NCBI RefSeq assembly: GCF_013407165.1
Contig: NZ_CP026994.1
Span: 744,001-808,000, forward strand
Source of the DNA: Nitrosopumilus oxyclinae
Lineage (GTDB): Archaea; Thermoproteota; Nitrososphaeria; Nitrososphaerales; Nitrosopumilaceae
Direction of reading: 5' to 3'
Length of the DNA: 64,000 bases
Positions 17,415-27,515 of this stretch are shown here, piece after piece. Within the stretch, counting starts at the first letter, position 1. Each line of letters opens with the position of its first letter. The position numbers and the translations under genes were made by a program. The notes under the pieces were generated by a model. That model had not been told where the DNA came from. It worked only from the letters and a program-made list of their open reading frames with translations, and did no database searches.

Positions 17415-18856
17415 ATCTAAATATCTCTGCCCTTGATTATATTCAAGAAGTAAAAACAGGAAATATCTCTGCAGAAGATTTTGTTGCAAAGACTATGGAG
17501 CGAATTCAAAGTGTTGATGATAAACTACATGCTTTTTTATCTATAAATGATGATGCAATTGATCAAGCCAGAACAATTGATAAAAAAATAAAATCAGGTG
17601 AAAAAGTTGGGGATTGTTTTGGAATGCCTATATCGATAAAGGATAATCTCTGCATTAAAGATTCAAAAACTACGTGTGCATCCAAAATGCTTGAGAATTT
17701 TATTGCACCGTATGATGCTACTGTAATTTCAAAATTAAAAAAACAAGATGCAGTATTTGTTGGAAAGGTAAACATGGATGAGTTTGCTATGGGTCTTACA
17801 ACAGAGTTTAGTGCATATGGTCCCAGCAAAAATCCGTGGGATACTGAACGTGTCCCTGGTGGCTCGTCAGGAGGCAGTGCTGTATCTGTTAGTGCATTGG
17901 AATGTGTTGCATCTTTAGGTTCTGATACTGGCGGTTCTGTAAGAAATCCTGCAAGTTTTTGTTCTACAGTTGGTTACAAGCCAACCTATGGATTGATTAG
18001 CAGATATGGGTTAATTTCTTATGCAAATAGTATTGAACAGATTGGTCCTCTCACAAGAACAGTAAAGGATACTGCATTCATGTTAAATCTCATTTCAGGA
18101 ATTGATCCTAATGATAATACGACAATTAATAACAAAAATGAAGATTATCTAACAGGCATAGAATCAGGCATAGAAGGCAAAAAAATAGGCATAATTAAAG
18201 AGATGATTGGAGAAGGTATTGATCCGGCAGTATTATCTGCAACAAAAGATGCTATTGCAAAATTAGAAGGGTTGGGGGCAATTTGCGAAGAAATGTCTCT
18301 TGATATGGTAAAATATTCTGTTGCAGCATATTATACAATTACTGCAACTGAAGCTGGAAGTAATCTGGCAAGATATGATAATCTAAGATATGGTTATGAT
18401 TTTCCATTGGAAGGTTACGAGTTTAATTCATACATTTCAAAGGCCAGACGTAAATTTGGACCTGAGGTTACAAGGAGGATGATTATTGGTGGATTTGTTC
18501 CATCTGCAGGACAGGCTGGAAAATATTTCTTAAAGGCACTCAAAGTAAAAAGTAAACTTACAAAAGAAGTCAATGATGCATTTAAGAAATTTGATTTTCT
18601 GATTTCTCCAACTGTCCCAGTTTTACCATTCAAACTCGGTGAAAAGATTGATGATCCTATATCTTTATTTTTAGTTGACATTAATACGGTAACTGCAAAT
18701 CTTACTGGAAAACCTGCAATATCAATTCCCTATACTATTTCAAACGGGTTGCCTATTGGAATTCAGTTGATGGCAGATTCAATGAATGACAAATCATTAC
18801 TTCAAGCAGCATATGCATTAGAACAGACCGTAAGTTTACCGGAGGTGCCACTATGA
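17411..18856 (+). CDS. gatA: Aspartyl/glutamyl-tRNA amidotransferase subunit A
   Basis: Glutaminase subunit that releases ammonia for tRNA transamidation. An amidase-signature enzyme of 481 residues, the usual length. The catalytic Lys is in SIKDNLC and the Ser-cisSer pair in the glycine/serine-rich stretch GGSSGGSAVSVSALECV ... SDTGGSVRNPASF. It overlaps gatC and gatB by 4 bases each, so translation is probably coupled. Confidence 0.96.
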   Translation: MNLNISALDYIQEVKTGNISAEDFVAKTMERIQSVDDKLHAFLSINDDAIDQARTIDKKIKSGEKVGDCFGMPISIKDNLCIKDSKTTCASKMLENFIAPYDATVISKLKKQDAVFVGKVNMDEFAMGLTTEFSAYGPSKNPWDTERVPGGSSGGSAVSVSALECVASLGSDTGGSVRNPASFCSTVGYKPTYGLISRYGLISYANSIEQIGPLTRTVKDTAFMLNLISGIDPNDNTTINNKNEDYLTGIESGIEGKKIGIIKEMIGEGIDPAVLSATKDAIAKLEGLGAICEEMSLDMVKYSVAAYYTITATEAGSNLARYDNLRYGYDFPLEGYEFNSYISKARRKFGPEVTRRMIIGGFVPSAGQAGKYFLKALKVKSKLTKEVNDAFKKFDFLISPTVPVLPFKLGEKIDDPISLFLVDINTVTANLTGKPAISIPYTISNGLPIGIQLMADSMNDKSLLQAAYALEQTVSLPEVPL

Positions 18857-20262
18857 CAATGATTGGATTAGAAATTCACTGTCAATTAACAAATTTGAAT
18901 AGTAAATTATTTTGTTCATGTAAAGCAAACTATAGAGAATTTCAAATCAATGAAAACATTTGTCCTGTATGTATGGGGTTGCCAGGAAGTTTACCCCGAT
19001 TAAATCAAGAAGCTGTAAAAAAAGCAACAATAATTGCAATGGCTTTAAACTGCACTACTCCTGAAAAAATTGCATTTTTTAGAAAAAATTATTTTTATCC
19101 TGATTCTCCTAAAAATTTTCAAATAACCCAATTGAACATTTATGGAGATACTAGTGTGGGCGGTACTGGCTCTGTTATGATTGGTGATAAAAAAATAAGA
19201 ATAACGAGAATTCAGCTTGAAGAGGATCCTGGTCGACTAATTTACGAAGGAAGTTCATCTAAAAATCAGATAACTCTAGTAGATTACAATCGTGCAGGCA
19301 CACCTTTGGTTGAAATTGTTACAGAACCTGATTTTGAGACTCCAAAGGAAGTTAGAGATTTCCTAAATATTCTATCTGATATTCTTGCAAATCTTGGAGT
19401 TGCTGATCCTAGTTTAGAGGGTGCAATGAGGGCAGATGCAAATGTATCAATTAAAGGTGGAAAAAAAGTTGAAATTAAAAATATTGGTTCATTTCATGAT
19501 TTGGAAAAAGCAGTTCATTTTGAAATTACACGACAAGAAAGTCTTCAGTCTAGAGATATTGAAATAATACAAGAAACCCGTCATTGGGATGATAGACGAA
19601 AGATTACAGTATCTTCCCGTTCTAAAGAAGAAGATCTTGACTATCGATATTTCTTAGAAGGTGATATTCCTTGGGTAACAATTGATCCTGAAATTCAAAA
19701 GAAATTGCAAACTGAAATGCCTGAAAGTATTAGTTCTAAAAAAGAACGTTATATTTCAAAATACAATATCCCTGCACAAGTAGCTGAGGTTTTATCTTCT
19801 GATAAATATTATTCTGATTTGTTTGAAGATGCACATACTGATTCAAATGCTAAAGAGGTGGCAAATATAATCACAACTGAATTGATGGGGTTGGTTGATA
19901 CTCGTGAAAAACGAGAAGCATCAAAGTTTTCATCAGCTCATCTGAGAGAACTTGCTGATGCTATACAATCAGGAAAAGTTTCAAGAAACTCCTCTAAAAA
20001 TGCCTTACATGAAATATTAAAAACGGGTAAAGATTTGACTACTGTAATTTCAGAACTTGATCTTGGAAATGTTTCAGACGAATCTGAATTATCTGGAATC
20101 ATTATTCAAGTAATTTCAGAAGAACCACAAGCAGTTGAGCAAGCCAAATCAAATCCTCAAACTATCAACTATTTGGTGGGTAAAGTAATGCAGAAAACTA
20201 AAGGAAAAGCAGATCCTGTATTGACTCTTGATATCTTGAAAAAACAAATTGATGTTCAATGA
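18853..20262 (+). CDS. gatB: Aspartyl/glutamyl-tRNA amidotransferase subunit B
   Basis: Kinase/transferase subunit that activates the Asp or Glu on tRNA and amidates it. 469 residues. The N-terminus MIGLEIHCQLTNLNSKLFCSC and the zinc cysteines (CSC then CPVC) are diagnostic; YPDSPKNFQITQ and EEDPGRLIYEG follow. The C-terminal YqeY-like helical tail binds tRNA. It is coupled by 4-base overlaps to gatA and to the gene after it. Confidence 0.96.
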   Translation: MTMIGLEIHCQLTNLNSKLFCSCKANYREFQINENICPVCMGLPGSLPRLNQEAVKKATIIAMALNCTTPEKIAFFRKNYFYPDSPKNFQITQLNIYGDTSVGGTGSVMIGDKKIRITRIQLEEDPGRLIYEGSSSKNQITLVDYNRAGTPLVEIVTEPDFETPKEVRDFLNILSDILANLGVADPSLEGAMRADANVSIKGGKKVEIKNIGSFHDLEKAVHFEITRQESLQSRDIEIIQETRHWDDRRKITVSSRSKEEDLDYRYFLEGDIPWVTIDPEIQKKLQTEMPESISSKKERYISKYNIPAQVAEVLSSDKYYSDLFEDAHTDSNAKEVANIITTELMGLVDTREKREASKFSSAHLRELADAIQSGKVSRNSSKNALHEILKTGKDLTTVISELDLGNVSDESELSGIIIQVISEEPQAVEQAKSNPQTINYLVGKVMQKTKGKADPVLTLDILKKQIDVQ

Positions 20263-20522
20263 CTAAACTGTCTTTGGAAAACATTGAATTTATCAAAATC
20301 TTGGCAACATCTGATGCGACAATTCTTCAGGCAGGGATGAATGATGCTACTAGACGCAAATTAGATGCTGAAATAGGCACAATTTTGAGAGAATATTATC
20401 GTGAAAATACGATGGGAGCTGCAACTGAATGGACTCAAAAACTAGAATTAGTTGGAATTGATGAAGATGCCGGAAAAGCAGCTATTGCATGTGCAAGGAG
20501 ATTGGGAATTGATATTTCATAA
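20259..20522 (+). CDS. Hypothetical protein, last gene of the gatCAB operon
   Basis: An 87-residue, mostly helical soluble protein (NIEFIKILATSDATILQ ... GKAAIACARRLGIDIS). It overlaps gatB by 4 bases, so it is translated with the amidotransferase genes. I do not recognise a family; a connection to tRNA amidation is suggested only by position. Confidence 0.7.
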   Translation: MTKLSLENIEFIKILATSDATILQAGMNDATRRKLDAEIGTILREYYRENTMGAATEWTQKLELVGIDEDAGKAAIACARRLGIDIS

Positions 20523-20565
20523 TAAACAATCTTTTTACTCTGCTCGAGTTTTAAAAAATTAAATC

Positions 20566-22491
20566 TTGTCTGAATTTGCATTTATTCCAACAAAAAAACA
20601 AATTCAAGAATCTAATATTTTCAAATTTATGCAAAAATATAACATTTCATCTTTTGATGAATTATCTCAAAAATCTAAAAATGATCTTGAGTGGTTTTGG
20701 AAATCAGTGGATGAGGATATCGGAATCGTCTGGGATTCACCATATGAAAAAATTTTAGATATTACTAAAGGTATTGCATGGTCTAAATGGTTTGTTAATG
20801 GAAAAACAAACATCTACAAATCATCTGTAGAAAAATTTGCCAAAAAAACTCCTGAAAAAATTGCATATTATTTTGAATCAGAAGATGGAGAAAAATCTGA
20901 GATTCCTTATTCTGAACTTGATTCCAAAGTTTCTAAACTTGCAAATGGATTAAAGTCATTGGGTGTAAAAAAAGGTGATGTCATTGCAATATATTTACCT
21001 ATGATTGAGGAGGCAATATTATCTATTTTGGCAGCTGCGAAAATTGGTGCAGTTCAAACTGTAATTTTTTCAGGATATAGTTCGGATTCTTTACATGTGA
21101 GATTGAAAGATTGTAATGCCAAAATACTAATTGTATCTGATGGGTTTTGTCGTAAAGGAAAAACTGTATCACAAAAAGAATCAATAGAAATTGCATTAAA
21201 TGATACAATGGTTGAAAAAACTATAGTAATTCCATACAAAGGAGTGGATGAATATGTTGAATCTGAAAATATTATTTTTTATAATTCCCTTGTATCCTCT
21301 CAAGATGTAATTTGCAATACTGAAATTTTAGATTCAGAAGACTCTCTTTTCATTTTGTATACTTCTGGAACTACTGGTAATCCTAAAGGGGTAGTTCACA
21401 CTCATGGTGGATTTTCTGTATTTGCTGGTCACCAATCAGCATATCTTATTGACACTCAGGCACAAGATGTATTGTTTTGGCCTGCTGATATTGGTTGGAT
21501 TACAGGGTTGGTATGGAATGTTTATGGATTGTTGATGATGGGGGCAAGTGCTGTAATTTATGATGGGGCATTAGATTTTCCTACATCTGATAGAATTTGG
21601 AAGATGTTATCTGATTACAATGCAACAATCTTTGGAATATCTCCAACTGCTGTAAGATTATTTAAAAAAAATAATGTTGAGCCTTTAAAATTATACCAGT
21701 TAGATAAAATAAAAAATATTCCTACAACAGGAGAGCCATTAGATGAAGATTCCTGGTGGTGGTTATATGAAAAAGTTGGTAATAAAAAAATCCCCATTAT
21801 GAATTTGTCTGGCGGTACTGAGATAGGTGGAGCAATGTTATCTGTATTCCCTGGAATGAAATTAAAACCTTCTACTGTAGGAATGCCGGTACCTGGAATG
21901 AATTTGGATGTAGTTGATGATGATTTAAAATCTGTACGAGAAAAAAATGGCTATCTTGTTATAAAATCTCCATGGCCTGCAATGACACGTGGTCTACTAA
22001 ATGATGATAAAAGATATCTGGAAACTTATTGGAATCGATTTGAAAATGTTTGGTTTCATGGTGATTTTGTTTATGTTGATAAAGATAATCTTTGGTATAT
22101 GCGTGGGAGGGCAGATGATGTCATTAATGTCTCAGGTCATAGAATGAGTACTGCAGAAATTGAACACACAATAATTTCACATGATAAAATATCTGATGCT
22201 GCATCTGTAGCGATTCCAGATGAAATTACTGGTGAGGCAATTGTTGTCTTTTTTGTAGCAGATAAAAAATCTGAAAATATACCTTCTTCTGAAATTTCTG
22301 ATTATGTCTCTGGAAAAATTGGAAAATTGGCAAGGCCAAAATTTATTTTTCAATTATCTGATTTGCCAAAAACTAGGACAGGAAAAATCATGCGTAGATT
22401 GCTAAAATCCAAGTTGCTTGGAACTGAATTAGGTGACTTGTCTTCTTTGGAAAATCCTCAAGTTTTAGATGAAATTCAAAAATTAGGTTGA
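20566..22491 (+). CDS. AMP-forming acyl-CoA synthetase (acetyl-CoA synthetase-like)
   Basis: Activates a short-chain carboxylate with ATP and CoA through an acyl-adenylate. 641 residues, full length for the acetyl-CoA synthetase branch. Motifs: P-loop LYTSGTTGNPKGVVHTHGG, the NLSGGTEIGG stretch, GRADDVINVSGHR hinge and the catalytic lysine in KTRTGKIMRRLLK. It starts at TTG 20566, because no ATG is better placed. Substrate is not fixed by sequence: acetate, propionate or 3-hydroxypropionate are all possible in a carbon-fixing archaeon. Confidence 0.88.
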   Translation: MSEFAFIPTKKQIQESNIFKFMQKYNISSFDELSQKSKNDLEWFWKSVDEDIGIVWDSPYEKILDITKGIAWSKWFVNGKTNIYKSSVEKFAKKTPEKIAYYFESEDGEKSEIPYSELDSKVSKLANGLKSLGVKKGDVIAIYLPMIEEAILSILAAAKIGAVQTVIFSGYSSDSLHVRLKDCNAKILIVSDGFCRKGKTVSQKESIEIALNDTMVEKTIVIPYKGVDEYVESENIIFYNSLVSSQDVICNTEILDSEDSLFILYTSGTTGNPKGVVHTHGGFSVFAGHQSAYLIDTQAQDVLFWPADIGWITGLVWNVYGLLMMGASAVIYDGALDFPTSDRIWKMLSDYNATIFGISPTAVRLFKKNNVEPLKLYQLDKIKNIPTTGEPLDEDSWWWLYEKVGNKKIPIMNLSGGTEIGGAMLSVFPGMKLKPSTVGMPVPGMNLDVVDDDLKSVREKNGYLVIKSPWPAMTRGLLNDDKRYLETYWNRFENVWFHGDFVYVDKDNLWYMRGRADDVINVSGHRMSTAEIEHTIISHDKISDAASVAIPDEITGEAIVVFFVADKKSENIPSSEISDYVSGKIGKLARPKFIFQLSDLPKTRTGKIMRRLLKSKLLGTELGDLSSLENPQVLDEIQKLG

Positions 22492-22560
22492 TAAAATCTC
22501 ACCTTTTGTTATTTAGTATTTCACGTCACATCTATATTTTCGATCCTTACAAATTATTTT

Positions 22561-23919
22561 ATGAAATTTGTAGTTGATCAGCAAGTTGAAGACATTGAGA
22601 TGCCTGAGAATCTCAAATTAAACACATTTTTACAAGAATTTCATTCAGATTGCCCTCATCCTGAATGTAGTTTTGGATTTTATGGATTTGCATTTGGACA
22701 ATCCCCATTCCCTGTTCCTAAATTAATTCAAGATGCATTAATCAAAAATGCTGACAAAGGGGAATATGCTGCAGTTCCAGGCATCCCTGAATTAAGATCT
22801 GCAATATCGAAATACAATAAGCATTATTTTGGAATGGATGTAGCTCCTGAAAGAATCTATGTTGGTCCAGGTACTAAGGAATTAATTTTCAATCTGCTGG
22901 AGATTTTACATGGAACTGTAATATTGCCAACTCCTGCATGGCTAGGGTATCTTCCACAAATTAGATTCTTGAAAAAAAATTATCACATGTTACCTACTCG
23001 TGCTAATAAAAAAATATCTCCAAATGATTTGAGAAAATTGGCATTACGATTACAAGATAGACAGAAAATTTTGATACTGAATAATCCAAATAATCCTACT
23101 GGATTGTTATATGATGAATTAGAATTGGAAGAAATTGCTGATGTGTGTAAAGAACAAAATATTACGGTGATCTCTGATGAAATTTATGCTCTTACTACCT
23201 ATAATTTTTCTAAATTCGTTAGCATGGGGAAAATTTATCCTGAAGGAACATTTGTAACAAATGGATTATCAAAATCCCACGCAGCTGGTGGGTATAGGCT
23301 CGGATATGTCATTTTTCCACAACATGCAATTGATCTAAGACGACAGTTTAAAAAAATACTTGCAACTGAATATACTGCTGTATCCACACCTATTCAACAT
23401 GCTGCCGTAGCTGGATTTGAAATTAGTAGTGAAATTGATGAATATTTTGTAGTTACTAGAAACATACATCAAATAATGGGGGAGTACACATATCATCGGT
23501 TAATTGCAATTGATGGTGTAAAGGCAACTCGACCGGATGCCACATTTTACCTTCTTGCTGATTTTAATTCATTTACAATTGATTTGCAAAAAATGAATAT
23601 TGACACATCGCAAAAATTATCTGAATCATTAATTTTACATCCATACCATACTGCAATTGTAGGTGGAGATAGTCTTGTTTTGGAGAGAACTGATTTTAGT
23701 GCAAGAATAGCATATGTGGATTATGATGGTGCTACAGTTTATCGAAATTATCTTAAAAATAAACCTGTTTCTAGTTCTGAAAAAACAGAATTTGTAAAAA
23801 ATAATGCTCCTAAAATCGTTGCAGGTTTGGACATGATAGCAGATTTTTTTGTAAATATTAAGAAAGACAATCTACTGAAATCAGAATCTGTGAAAAGTTC
23901 TATGGTTTCTCCAAACTAA
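22561..23919 (+). CDS. Class I/II PLP-dependent aminotransferase
   Basis: A 452-residue fold-type I aminotransferase. The PLP lysine is K238 in NGLSKSHAAGGYRLGY, preceded by NNPNNPTGLLYD and ISDEIYAL, the usual cofactor-binding sequence blocks. Length exceeds typical 390-residue aspartate aminotransferases, with an N-terminal extension and a C-terminal helical tail. Substrate is unknown. The 3' end overlaps the convergent gene by 4 bases. Confidence 0.88.
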   Translation: MKFVVDQQVEDIEMPENLKLNTFLQEFHSDCPHPECSFGFYGFAFGQSPFPVPKLIQDALIKNADKGEYAAVPGIPELRSAISKYNKHYFGMDVAPERIYVGPGTKELIFNLLEILHGTVILPTPAWLGYLPQIRFLKKNYHMLPTRANKKISPNDLRKLALRLQDRQKILILNNPNNPTGLLYDELELEEIADVCKEQNITVISDEIYALTTYNFSKFVSMGKIYPEGTFVTNGLSKSHAAGGYRLGYVIFPQHAIDLRRQFKKILATEYTAVSTPIQHAAVAGFEISSEIDEYFVVTRNIHQIMGEYTYHRLIAIDGVKATRPDATFYLLADFNSFTIDLQKMNIDTSQKLSESLILHPYHTAIVGGDSLVLERTDFSARIAYVDYDGATVYRNYLKNKPVSSSEKTEFVKNNAPKIVAGLDMIADFFVNIKKDNLLKSESVKSSMVSPN

Positions 23920-24860
23920 TTTAATTTTGATCTTAATGATTCAAATTCTTCTAAAGTGATTTCACCTTTAGCTAATCTTGTTTGTATGATGTTCATTGGA
24001 TTAGTTCTAACAATTGGATGAAAAATTTTTCTTCTAATTGTGTCTTTATTGATCAAAATTTGTTTGGAATTATTATCCACTTGTCTTTTCACTCCATATA
24101 CTGCTCCAAACAATATCCCTAAAGCTGCCACAGCTAGGGATATTTGTGCAATATCTGAATTATTATCTGATTTTTCAACTGATTCTACCATGGATGATGC
24201 CTGGGCTTCGGGTATTATTTCATGAACCTTGGATTTTATCTCTTTGATATTATCTGTAAACCCTACTGTCTCCTCTATTGTTAGATTGGGATAGTTTTTG
24301 TCAAACCAACTCTTGTATGTTGTCTCTGAGTAATATCTTTCAATATAGTGTGATGGATCTTTGCTAGGATCTACAAAATCTGCATAACTTGGGTATTTCT
24401 TGACAACCGGTTCGGGTTCCTTGATATTTGCATACTCGTTTGATTGTTCATAGTTGTTTGGATTTTCATTTGATTTATTGTTTATTTCTCTAGGTGCATC
24501 CTCTGAAGAGACAACAAATTCTGCAGTTATTCCCTTTGTCATGTTAAGGATGAATCCATTTGCTGTGTAAACTCCATTATTTTCAAATTGTTCATTAATT
24601 ATTACGCTTTTTTCAAATGTGTTATCATGATTGATATTTGCTTGTGATAGCAAAACAAACTGTTCATTTTGATCCCTTACTACAATTGTAACTAAACCTG
24701 ATGATTCTTTTTCAACTATTCCTGAAAATACTATTTGGTCGCCTTTGACAAATAATTCATCATTAACATTTAGACTAGAAAGTTCTGCAAAAGCAGGATT
24801 TGTAAATAATATTAATGATATAATTGCTATAGAATAAGATCCATTCCTAATCTTGTTCAA
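23916..24860 (-). CDS. Secreted membrane-anchored protein with SHOCT-like C-terminus
   Basis: A 314-residue protein: signal peptide (residues 1-25, ending PAFAELSS), a beta-rich extracytoplasmic domain (VKGDQIVFSGIVEKESSGLV...), a PSYADFVDPSKDPSHYIERYY segment, a transmembrane helix (about 240-257) and a short cytoplasmic SHOCT-like end (ARLAKGEITLEEFESLRSKL). Similar layouts are common in surface proteins of these archaea. It opens the same-strand cluster that leads into the pilus island. Confidence 0.72.
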   Translation of the reverse strand: MNKIRNGSYSIAIISLILFTNPAFAELSSLNVNDELFVKGDQIVFSGIVEKESSGLVTIVVRDQNEQFVLLSQANINHDNTFEKSVIINEQFENNGVYTANGFILNMTKGITAEFVVSSEDAPREINNKSNENPNNYEQSNEYANIKEPEPVVKKYPSYADFVDPSKDPSHYIERYYSETTYKSWFDKNYPNLTIEETVGFTDNIKEIKSKVHEIIPEAQASSMVESVEKSDNNSDIAQISLAVAALGILFGAVYGVKRQVDNNSKQILINKDTIRRKIFHPIVRTNPMNIIQTRLAKGEITLEEFESLRSKLN

Positions 24861-24929
24861 TAAAATAAAACATAATTTTTTAAATTTAAGATAAACGTAG
24901 TATTCATCCAGTTTTATTATGGGTAAAAG

Positions 24930-26048
24930 TTAAATGTTAATTTCTTGTTTTCTAGATGTTATATTATTTATTGATGAATTGACGGGTTTTTTTGGAATAT
25001 TAAAAAAGAATGTAGTTTGAACATTTTCTTCACTTTCAACCCAAATCTCACCTCCTAAACCTTCTACAATACCTTTACAAATTGCTAAACCTAAACCACT
25101 TCCTCCTTTTTTCCTCTTTGATGAAGTATCTACCTGGTAGAATTTTTTAAATAATTCTTTTTTGTTGTTATCGGATATTCCTACACCATTATCTCGAACA
25201 AAAAATTCCACATGTTTTACCTCATTTTTTATTCCAATTTCAACGCATCCTGTATTTGGAGGAACGTAATCTATTGCATTCTTAATTAAATTAGAAAAGA
25301 CCTGATTAATTCTATCCTTGTCACTATGGATATTGATATCTTCATTAAAATTTGCAGTCAATTCTATTTTTTTCTCAGTTGCAATTGGATCAAATTCTTT
25401 AATTAATCCATACAGTAACTCTGAAACATCAATGTCTTCTTCGTTAAAAATTAGCTTTCCTAAATCTAATTTCTGTGTTGTTAGAATATCTCCAATTAAT
25501 TTTTCTAGTTTAATTGTAGATGTATAAATTTCATCTACTGCATCTTTTTGTCCTTCATTTAACTTTCCAAGTAGTTCTTCTTTTTGTAACATTTGGACAT
25601 AACCTAAGATTGGAACTAGGGGGGTTTTTAGTTCATGTGATACCATTGATGAAAACTCAACTTTTTTTCTATCCATATCTTTTAATTTTTGTACATATTC
25701 ATTTTGTACCTCGATTGTTTTTTCAACTTTTCCACCCATGCTTTCAAAATTTTCATTTAATTCAAAAATCTCTTTTACATTTGTTTTGATTTGATATTTG
25801 TTTGACATTTTATTTGTTTTTGAAAATTCAGACATATTTTTTGCTAATTTTTGTATTGGTTTTGTGATGCTTGTTGAGATATGGACTGTTCCGAGCAATG
25901 TTCCTGTCGCCACAAATACTGAAAATACTAACAATATCATTCCAGTACCTTCATCCACGGATGTTAGAAAATTAACAACACCCATGTAAAAAATAATAAA
26001 ACTTGATACTCCTGAAACGATAAATAATGTATGTTTAATTGGGAGCAT
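24930..26048 (-). CDS. Sensor histidine kinase
   Basis: A 372-residue membrane kinase with two helices (about 7-29 and 36-56), almost no external loop, a HAMP-like linker, a HisKA domain with H138 in SHELKTPLVPILGY, and an HATPase domain (NLIKNAIDY, DNGVGIS, GGSGLGLAICKGIVE). The minimal external loop suggests it senses a membrane or intracellular signal. GAGGTG lies 6 bases before its ATG. A response regulator (26068-26484) and a TrmB regulator precede it in the same operon. Confidence 0.93.
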   Translation of the reverse strand: MLPIKHTLFIVSGVSSFIIFYMGVVNFLTSVDEGTGMILLVFSVFVATGTLLGTVHISTSITKPIQKLAKNMSEFSKTNKMSNKYQIKTNVKEIFELNENFESMGGKVEKTIEVQNEYVQKLKDMDRKKVEFSSMVSHELKTPLVPILGYVQMLQKEELLGKLNEGQKDAVDEIYTSTIKLEKLIGDILTTQKLDLGKLIFNEEDIDVSELLYGLIKEFDPIATEKKIELTANFNEDINIHSDKDRINQVFSNLIKNAIDYVPPNTGCVEIGIKNEVKHVEFFVRDNGVGISDNNKKELFKKFYQVDTSSKRKKGGSGLGLAICKGIVEGLGGEIWVESEENVQTTFFFNIPKKPVNSSINNITSRKQEINI

Positions 26049-26067
26049 TTAGTTGCACCTCTAAATA

Positions 26068-26484
26068 TTATAACTTTGCAGTCTCTACAAGCTTTGATAG
26101 TAAAATGTCAATGTCTATTGGTTTTAAGATGTATGATGAAACACCACGCTTTACAATGCTGTCTAATTCTTCTTGTGTAATTGTAGATGCTGTAAAGACT
26201 ATTATTTTATGATCTTTTAACATGTTATTTTTTTCAAGATCATCTATGACTGAATAACCGTCAAATTCAGGCATAGCCAAATCCAGTAAAATCACATCAT
26301 GACGATTTTCTTTAATTAATGATAGTCCTTCTTTTCCATCGTTTGCCACGGTACATTTGTGCTCTTTTAACTCTAGAAATGTTGTGAGCATTTTTGTAAT
26401 TTGCTCATTATCATCGATAATTAAAATTTCTAAATTTTCCAATTCTTCTCTTTGCTTCAATTTTGATATATCTTTATTGGTCAA
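26068..26484 (-). CDS. CheY-like response regulator
   Basis: A 138-residue stand-alone receiver domain: acidic pair DD at 24-25, phospho-acceptor D68 in VILLDLAMPEFDG, and the conserved lysine in YILKPIDID. It starts at TTG 26484, overlapping the upstream TrmB gene by 4 bases, and is 19 bases ahead of the histidine kinase, its likely partner. No output domain, so it signals by protein-protein contact. Confidence 0.9.
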   Translation of the reverse strand: MTNKDISKLKQREELENLEILIIDDNEQITKMLTTFLELKEHKCTVANDGKEGLSLIKENRHDVILLDLAMPEFDGYSVIDDLEKNNMLKDHKIIVFTASTITQEELDSIVKRGVSSYILKPIDIDILLSKLVETAKL

Positions 26485-27440
26485 TTTGAACTTCTCCCAC
26501 TATCCAACAATTTGAAATTTTCTTGAAGATAATTTAATATCATCTTTTCTTGTTCAATCTCTCTTAATCTATGTTCATAAGTAATTTCAGAACCTAATAA
26601 TGATTCAGCATCTGTTTCATCAATGTGATGTGACTTTTTCCACATCAAACTAAATAATGATCTTAATGTTGTTACAAATGCATTTGAATCAGTCCATACG
26701 GCAAGCATATCTTTTACTTTATTGTTACTGATGAAAAATATTACCTCGCTATTATCTTTAATTATGAAACAAAAATCTTCCCTGTTTTTATCATCAATCT
26801 TTTTAATTTTTTTAGGTTCAATACTTTCAAAAATATTTGATGTATCAGCTTGATGGTCTGTTAATATTCTAAGGTCTGATTTTGTTTTGTTTAATAATTC
26901 TGTAAATTCAGTAAAATAGAACCTTTTGAAATCCGCATCAGTTCCTAAAACTAGGATGTTTTCTTTTGATTCTTTTATCATTTGTTCTAGTTTACCTAAA
27001 ATTGAATTTCGACCTTGCAGTGATTGAAATTTGTTTTCTTGCGATTCGTCTTCACTTTCACCATATTTTGGAATTATATTCCATAATTTAATGAGACTGC
27101 TTTTACCTGCTTCAAGTTCGTTTAATCGATTCTTCTCATTGTTAATTAAAATCTCTAACGATTCATCCAGCCCAACTGCATTGAATTTTGTAGGTTTTCC
27201 AAAAACTGAAAAAATTATTCCTTTTTGTTGCAAAGTTGATAAAAGATGATATGTTTCAGTTCTTGGAATTTTTAGTGCTTTTGAAATTTCTGATGCAGTT
27301 TTAATTCCTATTTTACTTAGAAATAAGTATACTTTAGCTTGATTTGGTGTTAAATCATATCTCACAAGCATTCGTTGTAGTTCGTGAATTGGATTTTCTG
27401 TTTGAAATAACCCTTCTTCCACTGTCTCAGTCACTGTCAT
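26481..27440 (-). CDS. TrmB-family transcriptional regulator
   Basis: A 319-residue protein with an N-terminal winged helix (TPNQAKVYLFLSKIG ... SKALKIPRTETYHLL) and a C-terminal PLD-like sensor region typical of TrmB proteins (ILVLGTDADFKRFYF ... MLAVWTDSNAFV). It is a close paralogue of the regulator at 44008-44859; the two flank the pilus island. It is first in an operon with the receiver and histidine kinase. Confidence 0.88.
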   Translation of the reverse strand: MTVTETVEEGLFQTENPIHELQRMLVRYDLTPNQAKVYLFLSKIGIKTASEISKALKIPRTETYHLLSTLQQKGIIFSVFGKPTKFNAVGLDESLEILINNEKNRLNELEAGKSSLIKLWNIIPKYGESEDESQENKFQSLQGRNSILGKLEQMIKESKENILVLGTDADFKRFYFTEFTELLNKTKSDLRILTDHQADTSNIFESIEPKKIKKIDDKNREDFCFIIKDNSEVIFFISNNKVKDMLAVWTDSNAFVTTLRSLFSLMWKKSHHIDETDAESLLGSEITYEHRLREIEQEKMILNYLQENFKLLDSGRSSN

Positions 27441-27515
27441 TAAGAATTTTTACATAATTTTGTGACATAAGGGAGTGTATGTTATTAGATGTTACAGATC
27501 AAAAAATATTTTATT